A stretch of 64,000 nucleotides of DNA from Sweltsa coloradensis. Its lineage: Eukaryota > Arthropoda > Insecta > Plecoptera > Chloroperlidae. The number at the start of each line of letters is the position of its first letter. The first letter of the stretch is position 1. Below are positions 21,468 through 32,852 of the stretch, in pieces. A model generated the notes under the pieces. That model was given only the letters and a program-made list of their open reading frames with translations, was not told the origin of the DNA and made no database searches. A program made the position numbers and the translations under genes. Location: the NCBI GenBank assembly GCA_024449915.1, contig JAMZAV010001438.1, positions 183,924 to 247,923 on the forward strand, in the 5' to 3' direction.

Positions 21468-22558
21468 CTGGAGGCCAAGTCTTGAGTCATCTCACTTTCG
21501 TTCCGAGTCGCGTTTTCGTTCCAAGTCGATCAAAATCGCCAAATCGGTAGTCTTGGTACAAGACCACGAGTCGCACGGTGACTTGGAACGAATATTTTTT
21601 CACGTTTCAAACCACGAAGTATTTGGTGGTGAGTTGGACTATTTCACGCGACTTGAGTCACTTGATTGCCACATCGAAAGTTTTAAATGACTAAATAAAT
21701 AGTTATAAGGTACATCCTTTGTATAAAGACGTAAATTACACTCTAAAAATGTTGGCAGAAGGCTTTAAAAGTATTTAAAATGTCTTAATTGTCGTGACAA
21801 ATTATGTACCCTCGTCGCAAGTTAGCGTGCATCTGCATAAGTGACGCCATAGACCGGCGATTCACTGTGGTCCCGTTGACCGAGTGGTCAGATCGCTTGG
21901 TTGGAGTGTGAGAGGTCGTCGGTTCGAATCCCGTCTGGGAAAACCTTTTTACTTTTTTTTACTCATCACATAATTATTGTTCACTTATTATCTGTGACAA
22001 AAACAATTTTTATAACTTTTCTATGAAAATTACATTTTTTTTTTACATTTCTTTGCAATTTGTTTTGGTATTTTAGGAAGGCTAGGCCTAGCCCTAGAAA
22101 ACTTACGCAAATATAACAATATAAAAATATGATTAATTAAATAGAGAGTACAATTGCCTTTAGGCTATTTGATTAACAATAATCTGAAATAACAAGTAGG
22201 CCGAGCCTAATATACGCATAGTGTGTTTTGACAGTTGATTGAAAGTGCGAATCGATTATAGCATCGATAGTTCGTCACAATCGATTATAGCATCGATATA
22301 CTTCACAACATCAATTATTTAATTCGAAATTTTTATGTAATGCTGTTTGTGATTGGTCGCTCAATGAGCTGTGGGGGCGGAGCTACAAGTCGCGAAAAAT
22401 CAGTCGACTCGAAATATTTTCATCTCCTTGTCGTTTCCAAACGCATGGTGGGTTTCAAGACTACCCTATTTGATATTGCCAAGTCGCTCGCGACTTTGAC
22501 GAGGTGACTTGACTCACTTCACGACTCGAAACGAGTGGTTTCAAGACTTGGCCTCCAG
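21468..22558. mobile_element. Inverted-repeat element with CTGGAGGCCAAGTCTTGA ends
   Basis: Perfect 18-bp inverted ends (CTGGAGGCCAAGTCTTGA) bound a 1.09-kb interval flanked by AACT on both sides. Interiors near both ends carry many GACTTG and AAGTCG motifs. No transposase was seen. The superfamily is unclear because the flanking repeat is only four bases. A tRNA-like sequence lies inside at 21870-21941. Confidence 0.65.
21870..21941 (+). tRNA. tRNA-like sequence, anticodon-position GGA, probable pseudogene or SINE head
   Basis: It has a box A (TTGACCGAGTGG), a perfect box B (GGTTCGAATCC), an acceptor-like pairing of TCCCG with the 3' TGGGA region, and a downstream T-run (TTTTT at 21946). 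The seven-base loop TTGGAGT would give a GGA anticodon, but the anticodon and T stems contain mismatches. The long variable arm expected of tRNA-Ser is missing. Most likely a decayed tRNA or tRNA-derived SINE head. Confidence 0.45.
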
Positions 22559-22761
22559 AACTTGATTTCCCCGGAAATATTGCCGCATATCACGGGTTCC
22601 GCGGAAAATTGCCATCAAAATAACTGTGCATACAATTCAAACAGTTTTTTCTTGGGAATCAATTCTTAGGTCACAATGTCGATTCCAATTTTTTGGAATT
22701 GATGTCAACCCTAGTTCTTACGATCCCTAAATATTGTACAGTGTTGTTTCTATAGTTGCAG

Positions 22762-22913
22762 TGATGGAAAAGCCCCGGCTGAACCCGGGCTACTTCACGG
22801 GTAACCGTGGTGGCTACAGGAGGAACAATGGTTCTCGAGGAGATCGCAAGCAATACAATAGCCGCGGTGATGCCGGTAGGTTCAACAAGGGTGGCCCCCC
22901 CAAGCCGAAGTAG
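22762..22913 (+). CDS. Host gene exon 5: Arg/Gly-rich C-terminus and stop
   Basis: The acceptor is TAGTTGCAG at 22761. The first two bases complete a Val codon with G17103, and 49 further codons run to TAG at 22911. The tail contains NPGYFTGNRGGYRRNNGSRG and ends in GGPPKPK. It is basic, rich in Arg, Gly, Asn and Tyr, and similar in style to RGG-type RNA-binding tails. No AATAAA was seen between the stop and the transposon at 23097. A donor-like AAAG|GTACGC follows at 22926, so the 3' UTR may continue in another exon. Confidence 0.8.
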
Positions 22914-23691
22914 GATGCTACAAAGGTACGCTTGTTTATTGTACTCGCTAATAGGCCCTAGCATTGGTTGTAGGATTGTCAAACAATTAATTATGGGATT
23001 GAAAATACATAATCGATTTCGAATTTGTTAGTATAGTTAAGATTTGTTATGTACCCGGTAATTGTTGAAAAAGTAGACGTGGAAAAATCCAAATTACCGT
23101 ATTGGCCCGAATATAGTACGGTATCGAATATAATACGGGGGTGGATTTTGGAGTAGTCACTTGAGAAAAATTATAAAATTCGATTATAATACGGCCCAAG
23201 ATAGAGGAAAAAATTAATGTTGAAATTGCAAAGACACAAGAAAAACATCAACTAAATATTATTTTAAAGAAATCATTCAAGAAATTACAAAATCTATCTC
23301 AGCCGGGTAGGCCTATATAACAATTGTGTCAAAAATGCGGCCACCCAAACGCGTTTCAATTACGTAAATGCGCCTGAGGCAAGTTCGTCTAATGTTTTTG
23401 GAACCGAGTGTACGCCTCCTCTCCGCTCTTCCGACATGACTTCAACCGGGTTACGTCACCACTTAATTGCCTGGCCTAACAAAGCAGCATCTGTCTGAAG
23501 GTCACACTGACGTAATCCTCGCCGGACTGACTGAATCGTTACCACAGTCAACATAGTACGGTAGTAACACAATACCATCGTATCAAAATGGAATGAGCAG
23601 TGGAGTGATGAAATAAAAACAATAAAATACCATGCTGGGTTGGTATAATTTATTTATTAGGAACATTTAACCGTAATGTTTTTTTGTAGTA

Positions 23692-26600
23692 CAGTTAAAC
23701 CCCGTTAATTCGAGCACCCATAATTCGAAAAGTTGTGTAATTCGTAGAATAACTCAGTTCCCGGCCAATAGTATGGGAACATACATGTTAAAGGATGTGT
23801 TTAAATCGAAATTTCGATAACGTGTAATTCGAACAAATAATTTTCCCCGTCATTAAATATCCATTATAATTTGACTGATAATTCGAAACAGTTTTAAGCA
23901 ATCGCGAAATCACAAAGACAGCAAACCGCCGTCAAAGCTTTGCCGCCGTGTAGATATTGCCTGCATCGTTCTGTACTGTGTCTAGCTGGAATGCCGCCCG
24001 GCCAGCTGGCTCCCTGCCCGCCCGCACCTCCCCTCACACTCCCTAGTCTTCTGCGCAGGCCCACTTCCCCTCGCCGCTACGAGCTAAGAATAGATTCTAC
24101 AAGTTGAGTTTTGTTCGCCTGACGTCTGCCACTAGTCTGCTACTGTAAGTCGAGACGTGAACGTGTTGAATGCTCTGTTGTCGACAAGTGCGTCAGTGTT
24201 TGTTTTGCGTGTTGTTTAGCGATGGCTCCGCCAACTAAAAAGTATAAAACTCTGACTATTGCGGAAAAAGTTAAACTTTTAAAAGACATTGACAAAAAGG
24301 AGGAGAAGAAAGGTGCGTTAGCCGTTAAGTACGGAATTCCTAATTCGACTTTATCTACAATTATAAAAAATAGGGACGAATAGAAGAAGCTTTCATCAAG
24401 TGTGGTGGTAGCGGATGCAAAAGGCAGAGGCTACGTCCGGCGAAACATGAACAGCTGGAATTACAACTCTTCGAGTATTTTACGCAGGTGCGTAGTTCAA
24501 ACATACCACTATCTGGTCCAATGCTAGTGGAACAAGCCCGTGAAATCGCCTTGCAATTAAATATCGATGATTTTGCGGCGTCAAGTGGGTGGCTTGATCG
24601 ATTTAAAAAAAGATTCAATATCGTCTGCCTTGCGGTTTGCGGCGAGGCTCAAAGGGTGGACCAGAATGAAGTGTCAACATGGATTGAAGACCACCAGCAC
24701 ATATTTGACAAATACAGTGCGCAAAACATATTTAATATGGACGAGAGCGCTGTTTTTTACAATATGATGCCCGAAAGATCCTTGGCTATAAAAGGGGAGA
24801 AATGCCATGGAACAAAACGCAGCAAGGAGAGGTTGACCGTAGCACTCTGTGTGAATTTAGACGGCTCAGAGAAAATGAAACCTTTGGTTCTAGGCAAGTT
24901 TGGTAAGCCACGCTGTTTCAAAGGCTTGGCACTATCTGATCTGCCTGTCACTTATGACTGGAACAACAAGGCGTGGATGACAGGTAGGGTTTTTCGTGAT
25001 TGGCTAATTAGGTTACAGAGGCGCATGGCCTGTCAAGACCGGCACGTGTTACTGACGCTCGACAACTGTTCAGCGCACAACATTCCTGAACTGGCAACAC
25101 CAAATGTTGAGATACTGTTTTTCCCACCGAATACCACCAGCGTACTCCAGCCTTTAGATCAAGGCATCATTCAAAATCTAAAACATCATTTCCGCCGGCA
25201 ACTTTTGCGATCATATACCAGACAAATAAAGATTGGTCGCACAGTTGATGAAATTAAAAAGTGGACAGTGCTTGACGCTATTAGAGCCATCGCCATTTCA
25301 TGGGGAAAAGTAACCCCAAAAACAATTGCCAATTGTTTTAAGAAGGGGGGAATTGTTCTAACCCCAATAGCGCCGGAGCCTATCCCAGACCTAGATGATT
25401 CTGAAGACGCCGATCTCGAGGACGTTGACGTTAGGAACCACAGTGTATGGGAACTAGATGTCGGGGAGGGCGATGTCTGGGAAGTCGATGATAGGGACGG
25501 CGACGTTGGAGACGGCGAAGTTGAGGAAGTTGATTTTGGGAACGGCGGTGTTTGGGAAGTCGATGATGGGGACGGCCAAGTTGGGGACGGCGATTTTTCG
25601 GATGATGATTCGGAGTTTGATGTTAACGACGCCGATTATCTTCTCCTGATGAAAGGTGTCAGCTTAGATTACTTCACTAACTTTGATAACGACGTGTTAA
25701 CTTCGGCTGTTTACGAGCCTACGCCTATCTCCGACGAGCCGAGCTGCAGTGTTGAAGTGGAAAGTAGTGATTCGGATGGCGAAGATGATGATGAAGAAGT
25801 GTTGCCTCCTCCGAAAGAAGAGGCTCTAAAAGCTATTCAAACGATCCATCAATTGATTTCGTCGACTGGCGACATACCTATAGACTGCATTGCGTCATTT
25901 GAAAAACTTTCCTTGTATGCAGTGGAAAAATACGCCCCCGTTTTTAAGCAATCTAAGATCGGCGACTTTTTTACAAAGTGTTAAAATGTAGCCCGGCCTA
26001 CACATTGTCCAACAAAATGGTAAACAAGTGACATTTTCAAGCTTTTATTATCAAAGTTGTCACTTTTCCAAATCATATAATATTCCATAAATGATCAACA
26101 TTTCTCATAGTTCAGGATGTCTAATAATATTATTGTAAGTTTGTAACTGGTCCAATGTTAACATAAATATTTTCTTCTAACCACCTATTAAAAAGTGGAA
26201 GTGTAAGTTATAATAACGTCTCGTCTTGTCAGCCTGGCCCTAGCCTGGCCTCTCCCCCCCCCCCCCCCCCCTCCCACCCGATCATCACAGCTATCAGCAC
26301 TGTCCGTGCTCAGCCGCCGCGTCGGTCCGTGCAGAGCCAGACCAGCCCGTCCTCCCACTGGCTCGACATACGTAATTTATGAATGAACCACTTGAGTGCT
26401 CTGTTACAATCTTATGTAATCAAAGCGTTTTTGACGAGGTATTGCAGGTTCAGTCGAGTGTATGGAGTGGAATCAATTGATTGCTTTATTTCCATGTCAT
26501 AGGAAGGTAAGTATCAGGGCCTTTGTTTACATACTATTTACGTAGCAGACAATAAAGACTCAATGTATTAACAATTTATTTTAATAAGTCTTGTCCCCCA

Positions 26601-26775
26601 CTATTTTTTTAAAAGCATAAGGCAAAGAAAAACATAAAAATGGAATTAAAAAAAAATAAATAAATAAATAAAAAATGAAAATTTATAAATTTGTATGGAT
26701 AGATAATTCGAATTTGGATAATTTGAATTGGCAATTTTGAGGTCCCTTGATTTTCGAATTAACGAGGTTCTACTG
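23692..26775 (+). mobile_element. Tigger-type element nested in the pogo element, copy 1
   Basis: The left end CAGTTAAACCCCGTTAATTCG and right end (complement) CAGTAGAACCTCGTTAATTCG are flanked by TA (23690-23691, 26776-26777). It carries a transposase gene at 24222-25984. An 18-base poly-C run lies at 26254-26271. TA targets and these termini are typical of the pogo/Tigger branch of Tc1/mariner. Confidence 0.92.
24222..25984 (+). pseudogene. Tigger-type transposase, nearly intact, one frameshift
   Basis: It starts MAPPTKKYKTLTIAEKVKLL, a CENP-B/Psq helix-turn-helix. The frame closes at a TAG near 24381, where one base appears missing, and continues in another frame to 25984. The second part includes a CENP-B-type domain (ASSGWLDRFKKRFNI), a DDE_1 domain with NMDESAVF, LTLDNCSAH and LQPLDQGII (31 residues between the last two Asp), an acidic tandem-repeat linker of VWEVDDGDG-type units, and a C-terminal QSKIGDFFTKC. 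QxxIxxFF fits a PCNA-binding PIP box, a motif known in pogo transposases. Apart from the frameshift it is complete, so its loss of activity looks recent. Confidence 0.88.
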
Positions 26776-26899
26776 TAATGAAATTTAAACAAAGCTAAAC
26801 TACAAATAAGAGATCGTTTGATAAAAGAGATCGTTGTTCCTGCACAGTCAATGCTTTGCTATCAAGTAGGCATATCAGTCACTATCCATCTCGTCACTA

Positions 26900-27623
26900 T
26901 CAACAAACAGTGTAGGCATCACTGTCACTTTCATTGTTGCTGCTATCCTCTGCATTTTGTTGGTTGAAGTCCAAGTCATCGTCTGAGTCATCCCAAAGAA
27001 CATCATCTTCTGTTCCGTCCATGGCGTTGGACACACAGCATTTTTTGAAACCGTTGACGATGGACTCGCTGGAAATACTATCCCACGCCGTCACAACCCA
27101 TTGACCCAGGGTCGAAGCCGATGTTTTTTTTATTTTACCAGATGGTGTAAGCGGGTGGTTTCCCTGCAAGAGCCAATCAGTGTACTGTCAGCGCATTTGG
27201 TCTTTAAATGGCTTATTGCACACGACGTCAAGTACCTGCAAAACAATATCATGGACCAATGAACATTTAAATCGTAGGCCTACGAATGTGCGGCAAAATA
27301 AAAATTAATTGAAACCCGCTTACCTGAAGTTGTGACGTCATGCCACCCGGAATAACGACGAGGTCAGTGTTCATTCTTTGAATACGTGTCTTGACGGGGT
27401 CAGTTAAATGACCCTTGGACGCGTCTAGAACAAGTAGGCCCCGTTTGTTTAGTAGAGCGCCCGGTCGACGACCCCACACTGTTTTAAGCCACTCTTCCAT
27501 TAGATTGGTCGTCATCCAACCTTTTTCCTGGCATCGGAAGATTGCTCCAGGAGGGAGGGCCTCTTTTGGCATTGTTTTCCTTTTAAGGATAACAAAGGGA
27601 GGCAGCTTGCGTCCATCAGCCAA
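26900..27623 (-). pseudogene. Antisense pogo transposase, 3' half, duplicate unit 1
   Basis: On the minus strand, 27623-27267 encodes ADGRKLPPFVILKRK.. through LLVLDASKGHLTD and GGMTSQLQ, and 27169-26900 encodes the acidic C-terminus (GTEDDVLWDDSDDDLDF). They are relatives of the transposase at 18552-19900. About 100 bp between them resembles an intron or insertion: a GTAAGCGGG-like site follows TSQLQ and a CAGGTACTTGACGTC segment restores the third Asp region. The N-terminal half is absent here because the tandem repeat begins within the gene. Confidence 0.75.
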
Positions 27624-28042
27624 TTGAGGTAAAGTTTGGCCTATTAAAAATTTGTTTTTTGTCTAAGAAATCTTTCCGCCACCCATTTAAAAAACCCCCC
27701 GGTTTAAATTTACGTAAATGCCCCCGAGGCAATTTGTCTAATGTTTTTGGAACCGAGTGTACGCCTTCTCTCCCCCTCTGCCGACATGACTTCAACCGGG
27801 TTACTTTCACCACTTAATTGCCTGCCTAACAAAGCAGAATCTGTCTGAAGGTCACACTGACGTAATCCTCGCCCGGACTGACTGAATCATTACCACAGTC
27901 AACATAGACGGTAGTAACACAATACCATCGTATCAAAATGGAATGAGCAGTGGAGTGATGAAATAAAAACAATAAAATACCATGCTGGGTTGGTATAATT
28001 TTATTTATTAGGAACATTTAACCGTAATGTTTTTTTGTAGTA

Positions 28043-31000
28043 CAGTTAAAACCCCGTTAATTCGAGCACCCATAATTCGAAAAGTTGTGAAATTCGTAGA
28101 ATAACTCATTTCCCCGGGCCCAATAGAAATGGGAACATACATGTTAAAGGATGTGTTTAAATCGAAATTTCGATAACGTGTAATTCGAACAAAAAATTTT
28201 TCCCCGTCATTAAATATCCTTTTATAATTTGACTGATAATTCAAACAGTTTTAAGCAATCGCGAATCACAAAGGGACAGCAAACCGCCGTCAAAGCTTTG
28301 CCGCCGTGTAGATATTGCCGCATCGTTCTGTACTGTGTCTAGCTGGAATGCCCCCCGGGCCAGCTGGCTCCCTGCCCCGCCCGCACCTCCCCTCACACTC
28401 CCTAGTCTTCTGCGCGGGCCCCAACTTCCCCTCGCCGCTACGAGCTAAGAATAGATTCTACAAGTTGAGTTTTGTTCGCCTGACGTCTGCCACTAGTCTG
28501 CTACTGAAAGTCGAGACGTGAACGTGTTGAATGCTCTGTTGTCGACAAGTGCGTCAGTTTTTTGTTTTGCGTGTTGTTTAGCGATGGCTCCGCCAACTAA
28601 AAAGTATAAAAACTCTGACTATTGCGGAAAAGTTAAACTTTTAAAAGACATTGACAAAAAGGAGGAGAAGAAAGGTGCGTTAGCCGTTAAGTACGGAATT
28701 CCTAATTCGACTTTATCTAAAATTATAAAAAATAGGGACGAATAGAAGAAGCTTTCATCAAGTGTGGGTGGTAGCGGAATGGCAAAAGGCAGAGGCTACG
28801 TCCGGCGAAACATGAACAGCTGGAATTACAACTCTTCGGTATTTTACGCAGGTGCGTAGTTCAAACATACCACTATCTGGTCCAATGCTAGTGGAACAAG
28901 CCCGTGAAATCGCCTTGCAATTAAATATCGATGATTTTGGGGGTCAAGTGGGTGGCTTGATCGATTTAAAAAAAGATTCCAATATCGTCTTGGCCTTGGG
29001 GGTTTTTGCGGCGAGGCTCAAAGGGTGGACCAGAATGAAGTGTCAACATGGATTGAAGCCCAACCAGCACATATTTGACAAATACAGTGCGCAAAACATA
29101 TTTAATATGGACGAGAGCGCTGTTTTTTACAATATGATGCCCGAAAAGATCCTTGGCTAAAAAAGGGGGAGAAATGCCAATGGAACAAAACGCAGCAAGG
29201 AGAGGTTACCGTAGCACTCTGTGGAATTTAGACGGCTCAGAGAAAATGAAACCTTTGTTCTAGGCAAGTTTGGTAAGCCAACGCTGTTTCAAAGGCTTGG
29301 CACTATCTGATCTGCCTGTCACTTATGACTGGAACAACAAGGCGTGGATGACAGGTAGGGTTTTTCGTGATTGGCTAATGGTTACAGAGGCGCATGGCCT
29401 GTCAAGACCGGCACGTGTTCTGACGCTCGACAACTGTTCAGCGCACAACATTCCTGAACTGGCAACACCAAATGTTGAGATACTGTTTTTCCCACCGAAT
29501 ACCCCAGCGTACTCCAGCCTTTAGATCAAGGCATCATTCAAAATCTAAAACATCTTTTCCCGCCGGCAACTTTTGCGATCATATACCAGACAAATAAAGA
29601 TTGGTCGCACAGTGGATGAATTAAAAAGTGGACAGTGCTTGACGCTATTAGAGCCATCGCCATTTCAGGGGGAAAAGAAACCCCAAAAACAATTCCCAAA
29701 TGGTTTAAGAAGGGGGGAATTGTTCTAACCCCAATAGCGCCGGAGCCTATCCCAGACCTAGATGATTCTGAAGACGCCGATCTCGAGGACGTTGACGTTA
29801 GGAACCACAGTGTATGGGAACTAGATGTGGGGGAGGGCGATGTCTGGGGAAGTCGATGATAGGGACGGCGACGTTGGAGACGGCGAAGTTGAGGAAGTTG
29901 ATTTTGGGAACGGCGGTGTTTGGGAAGTCGATGATGGGGACGGGCCCAAAGTTGGGGACGGCGTTTTTTCGGATGATGATTCGGAGTTTGATGTTAACGA
30001 CGCCGATTATCTTCTCCTGATGAAAGGGTGTCAGCTTAGATTACTTCACTAACTTTGATAACGACGTGTTAACTTCGGCTGTTTACGAGCCTACCCCTAT
30101 CTCCGCGAGCCGAGCTGCAGTGTTGAAGTGGGAAAGTAGTGTTCGGATGGCGAAGATGATGATGAAGAAGTTTTTGCCTCCTCGAAGAGAGGCCTAAAAG
30201 TATTTCAAACGATCCATCAATTGATTTCGTCGCATGGCGAAACCTATAACTGCCTTGCGTCATTTGAAAAATTTTCCTTGTATGCAGGGGAAAAATACGC
30301 CCCCGTTTTTAGCAATCTAAGATCGGCGACTTTTTTACAAGTGTTTAAAAGTAGCCGCCTACACATTGTCCAACAAAATGGTAAACAACTGACATTTTCA
30401 AGCTTTTATTATCAAAGTTGTCACTTTTCCAAAACATATAATATTCCATAAATATAAAAACCCATTTCTCATAGTTCAGGATGTCTAATAATATTATTTA
30501 AGTTAAAAATGGTCCAATGTTAACATAAAATATTTTCTTCTAACCACCTATTAAAAAGTGGAAGTGTAAGTTATAAATAACGTCCGTCTGTCGCCTGGCC
30601 TAGCCTGGCCTGCCCCCCCCCCCCCCCCTCCCCTCCCACCCGATCATCACAGCTATCAGCACTGTCCGTGCTCAGCCGCCGCGTCGGTCCGTGCAGAGCC
30701 AGACCAGCCCGTCCTCCCACTGGCTCAAACATACGTAATTTATGAATGAACCACTTGAGTGCTCTGTTACAATCTTATGTCATCAAAGCGTTTTTTGACG
30801 GGGGTATTGCAGGTTCAGTCGAGTGTATGGAGTGGAATCAATTGATTGTTTATTCCATGTCATAGGAAGGTAAGTATCAGGGCCTTTGTTTACATACTAT
30901 TTACGTAGCAGACAATAAAAAATCAAGGGTATTAACAATTTATTTTAATAAGTCTTGTCCCCCACTATTTTTTTAAAAGCAAAAGGGCAAAGAAAAACAT

Positions 31001-31141
31001 AAAAAGGGAATTTAAAAAAATAAATAAATAAAATAAAAAATGAAAATTTTATAAATTTTATGGATAGATAATTCAAAATTTGGATAATTCGAATTGGCAA
31101 TTTTGAGGCCCCTTGATTTTCGAATTAACAAGGTTCTACTG
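28043..31141 (+). mobile_element. Tigger-type element, copy 2
   Basis: It has the same ends as copy 1 (CAGTTAAAACCCCGTTAATTC with one extra A; right end TTCTACTG) and TA flanks at 28041-28042 and 31142-31143. It lies at the matching place in the second repeat unit, so it arose by duplication of the locus and not by a new insertion. Confidence 0.85.
28584..30346 (+). pseudogene. Tigger-type transposase copy 2, many frameshifts
   Basis: It aligns along its whole length with 24222-25984, including the same premature TAG after the first helix-turn-helix (near 28742). Further small indels split it into at least six frames. NMDESAVF, LTLDNCSAH and the acidic linker are recognisable. The shared stop shows both copies derive from an already inactive element, or are the same locus assembled twice. 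Confidence 0.85.
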
Positions 31142-31262
31142 TAATGAAATTTAAACAAAGCTAAACTACAAACAAGAGATCGTTGTAAAAGAGATCGTTG
31201 TTCCTGCACATCAATGCTTTGCTATCAAGTAGGCTTATCAGTCACTATCCATCTCGTCACTA

Positions 31263-32672
31263 TCAACAACAGTAGTAAGGCATCCTGCCACTTTCATTGT
31301 TGCTTCTATCCTCTACATTTTGTGGGTCGAAGTCCAAGTCATCGTCTGAGTCATCCCAAAAAACATCATCTTTCTGTTCCGTCCATGGCGTTGGACACAC
31401 AGCATTTTTTTGAAACCGTTGACGATGGACCCCGCTGGAAATACTATCCCACGCCGTCACAACCCATTGACCCAAAGGGGCGAAGCCGATGGTTTTTTTA
31501 TTTTACCAAAATGGTGTAAGCGGGGGGTTTTTCCCTGCAAGAGCCAATCAGTGTACTGTCTGCGCATTTGGTCTTTAAATGGCTTATTGCACACGACGTC
31601 AAGTACCTGGCAAAACAATATATGAACAATGAACATTAAAATCGTAGGCCTACGAATGTGCGGCAAAAAAAAAATTAATTGAAACCCGCTTACCTGAAGT
31701 TGTGACGTCATGCCACCCGGAATAACGACGAGGTCAGTGTTACATTTTGAATACGTGTCTTGAAAGGGGTCAGTTAAATGACCCTTGAACGCGTCTAGAA
31801 CAAGTAGGCCCCGTTTGTTTAGTAGAAACGCACCGGTCGACAAAACCCCCCACTGTTTTTAAGCCACTCTTCCATTAGATTGGGTCGTCATCCAACCTTT
31901 TTCCTGGCATCGGAAGATTGCTCAGGAGGGAGGGCCTCTTTTGGCATTGTTTTCCTTTTAAGGATACAAAAAGGGAGGCAGCTTTCGTCCATCAGCCAAA
32001 AAAAGCCAGCATCACTGTTATGCGGTTGCTTTTCATTGCCGGAAGTTTTAACAAGGACTGACTTGGCTCCCTTGTCATCCGCATTCCCCCATTTTGCCCA
32101 ACAAGTAATTGTGCCGTCTACGTAAATTTATAACGAATCGTTGGTACTGCAAGAGTTTTTCATTGTAATCGTTTGGCAATTTTTGGGCGAGTGTAGTTCG
32201 CCGCCTCAATGCCAGCCCTTCACGACGCATCATCCGTTTGCACCATCCCAGACTTGCTTTGAATTGCTGTCTGGGTTTTGTTTTGGTTTCGCTGGCTAAC
32301 TCCAGGGCTTTGAAAACATATTACTTCACGTGTGACCGGGAAACCATCCCGACGTTTCTCTTGCACATATTCAACTATCTGCCTGTCTAGATCAGGCAGG
32401 CGGCCAGTTTTTGGGCCACGGAAAGCCTTCCGCGTCGAGTTAGCATTTTTAAAACGCTCTTTGTTTTTCCTCCATTTAACCTCACATTAGATTCCACTTA
32501 TCCCGTTTTCCGCGGCAGCCTGGCAATTAGAGGATTGTTCGGCACGGTCCTATTACCTTTAATTTAATATTTATGTCATAAGATCGACGTTCATTACGGT
32601 TTACCTGTCAGCTTGTAGAACCCTTTTTTTTTCTACGCGGTCGCTGCGACTTGCTAGGTTCCGATCGGCCAT
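31263..32672 (-). pseudogene. Antisense pogo transposase, full length but decayed, duplicate unit 2
   Basis: Read on the minus strand from the ATG at 32672, it begins MADRNLASRSDRVEKKR. It then shows a Tigger-type second DNA-binding region (about 32250-32140), the catalytic region (GNADDKGAKSV near 32090; LLVLDAFKGHLTD near 31800; NTDLVVIPGGMTSQLQ) and an acidic C-terminus near 31300. Multiple indels break it. It is the gene that belonged to the 23097-33052 element; only its 3' half recurs at 26900-27623. Confidence 0.72.
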
Positions 32673-32828
32673 GTTTACATCAAAGGCTTACAATGGAAAA
32701 GTGTCTGGGTGGGTGGGAATATTGGCACGTGCCGGCAGAGTTCATTGGCCCCGGAACCATCGTGACGCGTCATCGCAGGAGATTCGTGAAAGTTCGACGC
32801 GCCAACGAAGCGGAGCTCAGTAGTCGAC

Positions 32829-32852
32829 CGAGAGAGAGAGAGAGAGAGAGAG
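32829..32852. repeat. GA microsatellite
   Basis: A run of GAGAGA of about 24 bases lies near the right end of the pogo element. Confidence 0.95.

Larger units (their letters stand above)
1117..22913 (+). other. Five-exon host gene model, unnamed 798-aa protein
   Basis: Five exons join into one open frame: 145 + 1788 + 120 + 192 + 152 nt, or 799 codons including the stop. Every junction is GT..AG and every intron is phase 1, which is unlikely for chance open frames. Layout by residue: 1-49 basic and Lys-rich; 50-185 Ser/Pro-rich; about 190-430 charged, with duplications and predicted coiled-coil; about 520-560 a charged helical stretch; 645-760 a hydrophobic, Trp/Tyr-containing region that looks folded; 760-798 an Arg/Gly/Asn-rich basic tail. 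The mix suggests a nuclear or RNA-associated protein, but that is inference. I do not recognise the family. Introns total about 19 kb and consist mostly of transposons. Confidence 0.75.
23290..27619. repeat. Tandem duplication unit 1 (about 4.35 kb)
   Basis: This unit contains the complete nested Tigger element and the 3' half of the antisense pogo transposase. It matches 27620-31995 along its length, for example AATGTTTTTGGAACCGAGTG at 23390 and 27735. This unit has the better-preserved reading frames. Confidence 0.85.
27620..31995. repeat. Tandem duplication unit 2 (indel-rich)
   Basis: This is a second copy of 23290-27619 with few substitutions but many one- and two-base indels, mostly in homopolymers (AAAA/AAAAA at 28609, CCCCCCGGG at 28352, CCAACG for CCACG at 29278). 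This error style looks like unpolished long-read sequence rather than natural decay, so the unit may be an assembly duplicate. Confidence 0.8.

Noticed and set aside
21870..21941. A functional tRNA-Ser(GGA)
   Set aside because: Stem mismatches and no long variable arm; it lies inside a repeat and similar heads recur as SINEs.
26900..27623. Minus-strand open frames as a domesticated host gene
   Set aside because: They sit inside an element with intact TA-flanked ends and are broken copies of its transposase; no sign of host use.
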